This document shows, in pieces, positions 14,723 through 21,151 of a DNA stretch of 21,151 bases. The stretch's first letter is position 1. Each line of letters opens with the position of its first letter. Below the pieces are notes generated by a model. It was not told the origin of the DNA. It did not search any database and was given only the letters and a program-made list of their open reading frames with translations. The position numbers were made by a program, and so were the translations under genes. Source of the DNA: CAYSFW01 sp050329935 (GTDB lineage: Bacteria; Pseudomonadota; Gammaproteobacteria; UWMA-0217); assembly GCA_050329935.1 (NCBI GenBank), contig JBHJOI010000018.1, positions 1 through 21,151 of the forward strand, written 5' to 3'.

Positions 14723-16468
14723 CTAGGCTGCCCGAGAGTTGTGCTTAAGAAAGACGGCTTCGAATTTCTCCGCGGGAATAGGCTTGCTGAACCAATAACC
14801 TTGGAATTGCTGACACTTGGCCTTGGCGAGAAACTCCAGTTGCTCGCGGGTCTCGACCCCTTCCGCCACGGTGGTGAGGTTTAGATGCTGGGCGATATAA
14901 ATCAACGCGGTCACGATCGCTGAATTATCACGTTTCGTTGGCAAGTCCATCACAAACGAGCGATCGATCTTGAGTTCATCGAGCGGAAGGCGGGTGAGAT
15001 AGCTCAGCGACGAATAGCCCGTGCCAAAATCGTCGATCGAGAACTGAATCCCTCGCTCGCGTAAACGCCGAATGGTCTCGACGTTTCTTGAATAGTTGCT
15101 CATGAACAGACTCTCGGTAATTTCGAGCGTCAGGTAACAAGGATCAAACCGCGTCCGGCGTAGGATGTTTTCAACCACGCCTTCGAATCCATCGACCTGA
15201 AATTGCCGAGTGGAAATATTGACGCTCATCCTTATCAGGTGGCCGAGATCATGCCAGCGTTTGGCGGTACGGCACGCCTCTCCTAAAACCCACTCGCCGA
15301 TTGGCACAATCAGCCCGGTTTCCTCTGCGATCGGGATGAAATCCGCTGGCGAAGTAAATCCGCCGTCTCGGCTTTTCCAGCGCAACAAGGCCTCGGCACC
15401 TCGAAGGGTGCCGCTCTCGACGCCCACTTTTGGCTGGTAATACAATTCGAGTTCGCTGCGCCCGAGGGCGCGCCTCAAGCGACTTTCGATCTCGATACGC
15501 TTTTCGTACAGGGTATTGATCTGGTCGGAGGAGAACTGAAAGGAATTGCCGCCCTGGCGGCGAACGTAGTCACTGGTCGTCGTCGCGGCTTTAAGCAGTT
15601 TCGTCGCATCCTCGCAGTCGTTCGGAAACGACGCGATACCCAAGCTAATGGTTATGTATAGATCCCCTACGCCACATGTGAATGGTTCGGAGACCGCGTC
15701 GATAATGCGCTTGGCAACCAACGCGGCCGACTGGGGCGATTGCAGCCGTTCGAGGAGCAATAAGTAGCTGCCGCCCTCGGTTTGATACAAGTTGAATATC
15801 GATGTGCTGTATTCGCTTTCCGCGCCGAGCAGGTCGGATCTGCGCACCGAGTGCTCAATCCGACTCGCCAATTGAGCGATGAGTTCATCTGCGGCCTGTT
15901 GTCCGACGACACCTTGAATTCTGGCGAAATCGTCGAGCACGATACTCATTAACGCCAAGTGCTCACCGAACCGGCGCGCCTTGCGTTCCGCCCAATCGAG
16001 GTGCTTCTCGAACAGCCTGCGGTTGGGAAGATTGGTTCGGGGGTCATAGTAGGCGCGTCGCTCCGCGTAAGCCGTGGCCGAGAGCGTGTTACGCACCCGC
16101 AGACATAATTCACTGCCATCAACCGGCTTGGCGAGAAAATCGGTTGCACCTAGTTCGAGTGCGCGCATACGACTCGCCGCATCGAACGACGCGGTCATCA
16201 CGATGATCGGGAGTTTCGCGAACCTGGGACTTCCTCGCAACGATTCGAGCAATTTCAGTTCTGATGCGTCCGGTGTCGCGATGCCAAGCAAGACCAGATC
16301 CGGCACTACCGACTCGATCCGCTCGAAGGCCTGAGCAGAATTGCGCTCGAATACGAGGCGTGAGTAACCGTAGTCCTCAAGCATTGCCTTTAACGCGTCC
16401 AACGCAATCGTCTCGTCGTCAACCACCATGATCATGGCGTGGGTGAGTTCGGTCGATCGAATATTCAT
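14723..16468 (-). CDS. REC-GGDEF-EAL protein, probable c-di-GMP phosphodiesterase
   Basis: This 581-residue cytoplasmic signalling protein starts with a receiver domain (~12-130) with acidic pair D17/D18, MTAS and K114. The acceptor position reads LLGIATPD (G62), where receivers have Asp, so normal phosphorylation is unlikely. A GGDEF domain (~140-312) has its active-site motif replaced by EGGSY (231-235), so no cyclase activity is expected. The EAL domain (~325-575) keeps its key residues: E359 in AEALLRW, N417 in SVNIST, E449 in LEITES, D479/D480 in IDDFGTG, K500 in LKIDRSF and E536 in AEGVET. It should hydrolyse c-di-GMP. The gene lies between the export cluster and the divergent repeat-protein gene, suggesting control of adhesion or biofilm. 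No sensor kinase is nearby. ATG 16468 is used; M12 is an alternative start. Confidence 0.92.
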   Translation of the reverse strand: MNIRSTELTHAMIMVVDDETIALDALKAMLEDYGYSRLVFERNSAQAFERIESVVPDLVLLGIATPDASELKLLESLRGSPRFAKLPIIVMTASFDAASRMRALELGATDFLAKPVDGSELCLRVRNTLSATAYAERRAYYDPRTNLPNRRLFEKHLDWAERKARRFGEHLALMSIVLDDFARIQGVVGQQAADELIAQLASRIEHSVRRSDLLGAESEYSTSIFNLYQTEGGSYLLLLERLQSPQSAALVAKRIIDAVSEPFTCGVGDLYITISLGIASFPNDCEDATKLLKAATTTSDYVRRQGGNSFQFSSDQINTLYEKRIEIESRLRRALGRSELELYYQPKVGVESGTLRGAEALLRWKSRDGGFTSPADFIPIAEETGLIVPIGEWVLGEACRTAKRWHDLGHLIRMSVNISTRQFQVDGFEGVVENILRRTRFDPCYLTLEITESLFMSNYSRNVETIRRLRERGIQFSIDDFGTGYSSLSYLTRLPLDELKIDRSFVMDLPTKRDNSAIVTALIYIAQHLNLTTVAEGVETREQLEFLAKAKCQQFQGYWFSKPIPAEKFEAVFLKHNSRAA

Positions 16469-17183
16469 GTCACGTCCGTTATTGTTGTGTCCCTTGCGAC
16501 AGCTGCTTTGGTTACCCGATCAAGTCAGTCGATCACCGATGACCGCGCGCCGCTCGTCGATCTCTCCGCTTCGCGGTGCCTAGGCCGCAATCCGGCATAT
16601 GGACCGGAGTCGAGGAAACCAGGTGACAGTCGCGACACCGACTCAAGTCGGGATGGCCACATGCCGGTCCTTAAGTCGTTATCGGCAACACTCAAGCAAA
16701 CTTTGAGAATACTTGTACGGTTCACGCACTTTATTGCGCGACTCGAAATATTCTTCGTGACGAGCGCTAAGACTTTCAGCAACGCCTCGACCGATAGGAT
16801 TGCCCCCCGTGCTCAGGTCGATGCCGCTTCCGCGCCTGCGCTCGATACCACGACCTAACCGAAACCTATCGCGACACCAGCGGATCGTTAAATCCGAATC
16901 ACAGTTTTTTACATTTTAATGCCTGTTCACGGCATACGGCGCAGTTCCGATTCCGCTGTAAATCAAGTTCACGGGCCCGTTCACAGCGCCCCTTCTACGT
17001 CAGAAACGTGTCCCGCGTTACCACTTTTCGCGAGCGCGCACGCTAAAGTCCCCCCAGATCGACGCCAGCGCTCATCGGTACATGAGTCGACCGAGATCCT
17101 GGACTACGAAGTAAAAAGAACTCATCGAATCGCCGAACCGCCGCAGCGGCCCGGCGAATAAACTCAGCGAGGAAAATCAAAAA
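16469..17183. promoter_or_regulatory. 715-bp divergent regulatory region upstream of the repeat-protein gene
   Basis: No gene is convincing here; the frames at 16469-16858 and 16919-17161 have non-coding composition. The region holds a dyad CCGACT-ca-AGTCGG (16638-16651), an AT-rich stretch ACAGTTTTTTACATTTTAAT (16901-16920), and the hexamer GTTCAC at 16720, 16925, 16967 and 16979. The last two form adjacent 12-bp near-repeats. The length suggests a regulated promoter with a long leader for the large surface protein. A good ribosome binding site, GAGGA, lies at about 17168, upstream of the ATG at 17184. Confidence 0.4.
16967..16990. repeat. Adjacent 12-bp near-repeats GTTCAC-N6
   Basis: GTTCACGGGCCC (16967-16978) is followed immediately by GTTCACAGCGCC (16979-16990). 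A 12-bp period is a little over one helical turn and could fit a tandem regulator site. A third GTTCACGG lies at 16925 and a fourth GTTCAC at 16720. No factor is assigned, and chance is possible for a hexamer. Confidence 0.35.
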
Positions 17184-20100
17184 ATGTCTACCCCAAATCC
17201 GTCCATCACCGAGCAATCATCGAAATCAGCGTCGGCCGCGTTCAATCCAAACATTCTGAAGTCCGGCGAGGTTTCGCGCTCGTCCACCGAGGGCGGTATG
17301 CGCAAATTCAGCGTGCTTTCGGAGGGGCAACAGTATGGCGGGTGGACAGTCGATCGTAATACCGTCGATCTACTCGGTACTTGGTGCGCGACGCCGGGCA
17401 ACGGCCAGTCGGTCGACCTGAATGGCAATCAGGGACCCGGATCTATTTATCAATCGTTCGTCACCGAACCGGGCAAGACTTACACGCTCTCATTCCTCCT
17501 CGCCGGCAACTTTGAGCGCGGCTCCGACGATATGCGTAGTGTTGAGGTTGCGGTAGGGTCGCAGCGCTCGAAGTTCGATTGCGAGCGCCCCGAAGGCTGG
17601 TCTCGGAGCGACATGGGTTGGCAAGTCAAAACCGTTGCTTTCACGGCGGACTCGGATTTCACCACGCTCACGTTCAAAAGTCTGACGGACCATAAGTACT
17701 GCGGCCCCGTGATCGCGTCGGTAGCAGTGGTCGAGGGCATTGCGCCTGGCGCCTCCAACTTACTGGAGAACGGCGACTTCATCGTCAGCGGCATCGGCTC
17801 CGGGGGCCAGAAGGGCTTCGTCAATTGCGCCCTCGGCAAGCAACTCGGCGGGTGGACCGTCGAAAAGAATTCGGTGGACCTGTTGACACATTGGGCCAAG
17901 ACGCCGGGAATCGGCCAGGCAATCGACTTGAACGGTAACCAGGGCGCTGGCGCGATCGCTCAGGTGCTCACAACCGAACCTGGAAAGACTTATACCGTCA
18001 CCTTTTTGCTGTCGGGCAACTTCGAGCGCGGCGAAGACCACAGCCATGGCCTCATGGTCACCGCGGGCGGCGAATCGGTGAACTTCGAGTTCCAACGGGG
18101 TGACGATTGGTCGCGCGAGAACATGGGTTGGCAAACCAAGACCTTCACCTTCACCGCGACCGAAAATACCACCGCCCTGTCATTCGAGAGCCTCAGCAAT
18201 AACAAGTACTGCGGGCCAGTCATCGCGGGTGTAGCGGTTGTTCTGGATGCCTCCGAGGCAAGCGCTGAGTCCACCACGGGCGTGCCGGTCACGGCTGAAC
18301 CCGTCGCCGACGCCGACATGATCGAGGACGGAACAGATTCGCCCAGCGACGAAAACCTACCCTCCACTCCATCCGAGCCGGTGGCGGAATCCCCTCCCCA
18401 GACCAGCGAACCGGACACTTCCGACTCCGAGAATGCTGAATCGGCGCCACCCGTGGAATCCGCCCCACCTCACGGTTCGGGTGGCGGACATAACTCGATG
18501 GACCTGGATTTCGGCTTCGAATCCGACCATGCCGGCAACCTTCCAGATGCCGGCAACACCGCCCCGGATGCGCGTTGGGATGACTATGAAACCCAGCCAG
18601 GCACCGCGATCAGCGGAAATGTGCTCGATAACGATATCGATGCGGACGGCGACGCACTCGTGGTCGTCGGCATCGTCACCCCGCCCGACCATGGTGTCGC
18701 CACAGTAGATGCCGATGGCTATTTCACTTATACGCCTAACGCAGGCTTCAAAGGCTACGACGTATTCACATACGAAATCAGCGACGGAAATGACACCGAC
18801 GTCGCTCGCGTCACCGTCACGGTTGGCGAGACCGGCGGGGGCCACTATTCCACCAGCCATGTCACCGACTACGAAAACGATCATGAGGGTTTGCCGAACG
18901 GCGCGCCCGATGCACGTTGGGATGATTTTGCAACCAAAAGCGGCGTCGCATTCTCGGGTAATGTGCTGACCAACGACACCGATCCCGACGGCGATGTGCT
19001 CACGGTCACCGGGATCGAAGAGCAGCCCTCGAACGGAACCGTGACGATCGACGCGCACGGTCACTTCACCTACACCCCAAACGAGGGATTCAACGGCGTC
19101 GACGTCTTTACCTATAGCGTGAGCGATGGCAAGGGTGGCTGCGATTTCGCGAAGGTCACGATGACGGTTGAGCGGGTAAACTCCGCGCCAACGGCAACCA
19201 CGGATGCGTTCAGCGTTTTCGAGGATGCGAGCCTCACCGACAACGTGCTCGCCAACGACCACGACGCGGATGGCGACACACTGACCGTCACCGGTATCAC
19301 GTCTCAACCACTTCACGGCATCGTCTCGATCGAAAGCGACGGCACGTTCACCTACACGCCGCACGCCGATTACAACGGGCCCGACTCGTTCACGTATTCG
19401 ATATCCGACGGCCAGGGCGGCACCAGTACCGCTCAAGTCAATATCACCGTCAAGCCCGTTAACGACTCGCCGGTAGCGAACGACGACGTTGCCGGCACGG
19501 AGAAGAATGTCGCGGTCATAATTCCGGTCCTGGCAAACGACAGTGATGCGGACGGCGACGCACTACAGGTGGTGACGCACACGCCACCCGTTCACGGTAA
19601 CGTTCAAATCAATGCCGACGGCACGCTCACCTACACGCCCAATAGCGGGTTTGTCGGTAATGACAGCTTTTTGTACGCGATCGAGGATGGCAACGGCGGC
19701 AGCGCCACGGCGAAAGTCATTGTCTGCATCAGCGGCGCCAATACGGCACCGGTTGCATCCTTTGATTCAGCGTCGGGATTCGAAAACCAGCCGCTGGTCA
19801 TCGATGTGCTCGCGAACGATACCGACGCGGACGGCGACGCACTCTCGGTAGTCAAACTCGGCACGCCCGTACACGGCACGGTCGCGCTCAATGCCGACGG
19901 AACCGTCACCTATACCCCGAACGAAGATTTCAACGGTCAAGACCATTTCAGTTACGAGATATCCGACGGCAATGGCGGAACCAGCAGCGCGCTGGTCTGT
20001 GTTGTCGTCAAGCCAGTAAATGACGCGCCGGTTGCCAATGGCGACAGCGTCACGACCGACGAAGACAAGCCGGTCACGTTTAACGTCCTCGGCAACGACA

Positions 20101-20621
20101 CCGACATCGATGGCGATACGTTGTCCGTGGAAAGCTTCACCCAGCCAGCCCACGGCTCAGTGACTCAGAATCCGGACGGTACGTTCACTTACACTCCGGC
20201 GGCTGATTACAACGGCGGTGATTCATTCACCTATGTTGTAACCGATGGCAAGGGTGGTACGAGTACGGCAACCGTCAACATTGACGTCAAGCCGGTCAAC
20301 GACGCGCCTGCCGCGAACAATGACGCCGTGGTCACCGACGAAGACAAGCCGGTCACGTTTAACGTCCTCGGCAACGACTCCGACGTCGACGGCGATACGC
20401 TTTCGGTCGCGAGCTTCACTCAGCCGGCCCACGGCACGGTGACGAAGAATCCGGATGGAACATTCACCTACACGCCAGCGGCGGACTACAACGGTAGCGA
20501 CTCGTTCACCTATGTCGTAACCGACGGCAAGGGCGGCACGTCCACTGCAACAGTCTCGCTGAGCGTTTGCCCGGTCAATGACGCGCCGGTCGCGAACAAC
20601 GACGCCGTGGTCACTGGCTAA
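17184..20621 (+). CDS. Large repetitive surface/secreted protein: two choice-of-anchor-C-like domains plus tandem-95 (cadherin-like) repeats
   Basis: 1145 residues precede an in-frame TAA. There is no Sec signal; the N-terminus is polar and Ser-rich. Residues ~24-183 and ~191-353 are two related choice-of-anchor-C/DUF642-like domains (GGWTVxxNxVDLL, GQxxDLNGNQG, TEPGKTYTxxFLL, MGWQxKT, KYCGPVIA). Residues ~354-435 form an acidic Pro/Ser/Glu linker. From ~455 there are seven cadherin-like tandem-95 units (anchors near 469, 582, 678, 772, 866, 959 and 1052), each with NVLxNDxDxDGDxL, TYTPxxxxNGxDxFxY and VNDAP. The Asp cluster suggests calcium binding. Such proteins are usually adhesins or matrix proteins. 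It is the likely substrate of the export cluster, by neighbourhood only. The repeats continue in frame past the stop, so the true product may be much longer. Good ribosome binding site (GAGGAAAA). Confidence 0.88.
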   Translation: MSTPNPSITEQSSKSASAAFNPNILKSGEVSRSSTEGGMRKFSVLSEGQQYGGWTVDRNTVDLLGTWCATPGNGQSVDLNGNQGPGSIYQSFVTEPGKTYTLSFLLAGNFERGSDDMRSVEVAVGSQRSKFDCERPEGWSRSDMGWQVKTVAFTADSDFTTLTFKSLTDHKYCGPVIASVAVVEGIAPGASNLLENGDFIVSGIGSGGQKGFVNCALGKQLGGWTVEKNSVDLLTHWAKTPGIGQAIDLNGNQGAGAIAQVLTTEPGKTYTVTFLLSGNFERGEDHSHGLMVTAGGESVNFEFQRGDDWSRENMGWQTKTFTFTATENTTALSFESLSNNKYCGPVIAGVAVVLDASEASAESTTGVPVTAEPVADADMIEDGTDSPSDENLPSTPSEPVAESPPQTSEPDTSDSENAESAPPVESAPPHGSGGGHNSMDLDFGFESDHAGNLPDAGNTAPDARWDDYETQPGTAISGNVLDNDIDADGDALVVVGIVTPPDHGVATVDADGYFTYTPNAGFKGYDVFTYEISDGNDTDVARVTVTVGETGGGHYSTSHVTDYENDHEGLPNGAPDARWDDFATKSGVAFSGNVLTNDTDPDGDVLTVTGIEEQPSNGTVTIDAHGHFTYTPNEGFNGVDVFTYSVSDGKGGCDFAKVTMTVERVNSAPTATTDAFSVFEDASLTDNVLANDHDADGDTLTVTGITSQPLHGIVSIESDGTFTYTPHADYNGPDSFTYSISDGQGGTSTAQVNITVKPVNDSPVANDDVAGTEKNVAVIIPVLANDSDADGDALQVVTHTPPVHGNVQINADGTLTYTPNSGFVGNDSFLYAIEDGNGGSATAKVIVCISGANTAPVASFDSASGFENQPLVIDVLANDTDADGDALSVVKLGTPVHGTVALNADGTVTYTPNEDFNGQDHFSYEISDGNGGTSSALVCVVVKPVNDAPVANGDSVTTDEDKPVTFNVLGNDTDIDGDTLSVESFTQPAHGSVTQNPDGTFTYTPAADYNGGDSFTYVVTDGKGGTSTATVNIDVKPVNDAPAANNDAVVTDEDKPVTFNVLGNDSDVDGDTLSVASFTQPAHGTVTKNPDGTFTYTPAADYNGSDSFTYVVTDGKGGTSTATVSLSVCPVNDAPVANNDAVVTG

Positions 20622-21151
20622 GACAAGCCAGTCACGTTCAACGTCCTGGCCAACGACACCGATGTCGACGGAGACACGCTCTCGGTTGAAAGCTACACCC
20701 AGCCAGCCCACGGCTCGGTGACGAAGAATCCGGACGGTACGTTCACCTACACCCCGGCGGCCGACTACAACGGCGCTGACTCGTTCAGCTATGTTGTAAC
20801 CGATGGCAAAGGCAGTACTTCCACCGCGACGGTGATGATCGATGTCAAGCCAGTCAACGACGGTCCCGTTGCCAATGGCGACAGCGTCATGACTGACGAA
20901 GACAAGCCAGTCACCTTCAACGTCCTCGGCAACGACACCGACGTCGATGGCGACACGCTTTCGGTCGAGAGCTTCACCCAGCCAGCCCACGGCACGGTGA
21001 CGAAGAATCCGGACGGGACTTTCACCTACACGCCGGCGGCTGATTACAACGGTAGCGACTCGTTCACCTATGTCGTCTCCGACGGCAAAGGCGGTACATC
21101 CACCGCTACGGTGACGATCGACGTCAAGCCAGTCAACGACGGTCCCGTTGC
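20064..21151 (+). repeat. 279-bp tandem repeats (93-residue units)
   Basis: Unit boundaries, set at the DKPVTFNV codons, fall at 20064, 20343, 20622 and 20901, exactly 279 bp apart; the last unit is cut by the window end. The preceding more divergent unit starts at 19785, also 279 bp earlier, and the one before at 19503 (282 bp). Neighbouring units at the 3' end differ by about 13 of 93 residues (20064 vs 20343) and 8 of about 83 (20622 vs 20901), while many third codon positions differ. The pattern fits repeat amplification with the protein sequence kept. Confidence 0.9.
20622..21151 (+). pseudogene. In-frame continuation of the tandem-95 repeat protein after a TAA
   Basis: From GAC at 20622 to the window end the same frame stays open for 176 codons and reads as one complete and one partial tandem-95 unit (DKPVTFNVLANDTDVDGD..., then VNDGPVANGDSVMTDEDKPV). 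The repeats and their DxDxDGD motifs are intact, so this is clearly the rest of the same gene. The stop at 20619-20621 replaces the Glu of TDEDKP. No ribosome binding site or plausible start follows the stop, so this part is expressed only by readthrough, if the stop is an error, or not at all. Confidence 0.7.

Noticed and set aside
16439..17161. Two plus-strand frames (139 and 80 codons) in the intergenic region
   Set aside because: One begins inside the EAL gene; both have non-coding composition and no recognisable features.
17184..17290. LapA-type N-terminal retention module with a LapG cleavage site (an AA pair occurs in SASAAF)
   Set aside because: The segment before the first folded domain is only about 23 residues, with no TAAG/PAAG-like site and no lapD/lapG genes in the window.
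18357..20990. Long minus-strand frames opposite the repeat protein, including a 359-codon and a 255-codon one
   Set aside because: They arise from the codon bias of the repeats; the translations are repetitive mirrors with no domain or ribosome binding site.
20064..21151. Regular direct repeats considered as a CRISPR or satellite array
   Set aside because: The 279-bp period is in frame and encodes 93-residue cadherin-like units, so it is a coding repeat.

Overview
The window comes from a high-GC bacterium, most likely a gammaproteobacterium. It carries a PrmB-type ribosomal L3 methyltransferase, a SCO-type copper chaperone next to a phosphatidylserine decarboxylase, and the C-terminus of a proteobacterial-style UvrA. 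The order cannot be fixed from the sequence; a Chromatiales-like lineage is only a guess. No rRNA, tRNA, CRISPR array, transposase or phage gene is visible.

Positions 1-5560 look like ordinary chromosome. They hold the 3' part of a UvrA-family ATPase (+), a small GlsB/YeaQ-type membrane protein (+), and a minus-strand cluster transcribed SCO1/SenC -> psd -> Cys-rich zinc-ribbon protein -> AEC-family transporter. prmB (+) diverges from the SCO gene. A hairpin at 1551-1581 separates the convergent glsB-like and AEC genes, and another at 5570-5604 follows prmB.

Positions 5730-14572 hold a compact plus-strand cluster that looks like an export machine. In order it encodes a GAF-domain HlyD-like membrane fusion protein; a PqqD-like/M50 site-2-protease/HlyD-like fusion; a C-terminally shortened SecA-like ATPase; a TolC-family outer membrane protein; and a small exported RND/HlyD-type adaptor. 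The first two genes overlap by 4 bp and the third starts 2 bp after the second. No ABC transporter is present, so this is neither classical type I secretion nor the housekeeping Sec system. A 394-bp unexplained spacer, flanked by an 8-bp direct repeat (ATGAACGC), separates tolC from the last adaptor.

Positions 14723-16468 (-) encode a REC-GGDEF-EAL protein. Its receiver lacks the phospho-acceptor Asp and its GGDEF motif is degenerate, but its EAL site is intact, so it is probably a c-di-GMP phosphodiesterase. A 715-bp intergenic region separates it from the divergent gene at 17184, which runs off the window. That gene encodes a large repetitive surface or secreted protein: two tandem choice-of-anchor-C/DUF642-like domains, an acidic Pro/Ser-rich linker, and then cadherin-like 'tandem-95' repeats of about 93 residues with a DxDxDGD motif in each. 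No Sec signal peptide is visible. The frame is interrupted by an in-frame TAA at 20619-20621 exactly where the repeats have Glu, and the repeats continue in the same frame to the window end.

Working model (inference): the 5730-14572 cluster exports the repeat protein, with the SecA-like ATPase as motor, the M50/HlyD and GAF/HlyD proteins as inner-membrane and periplasmic parts, and TolC as the outer-membrane exit. The EAL protein would link adhesion or matrix production to c-di-GMP. This ABC-less, SecA-like export locus is the best candidate here for an under-described system.
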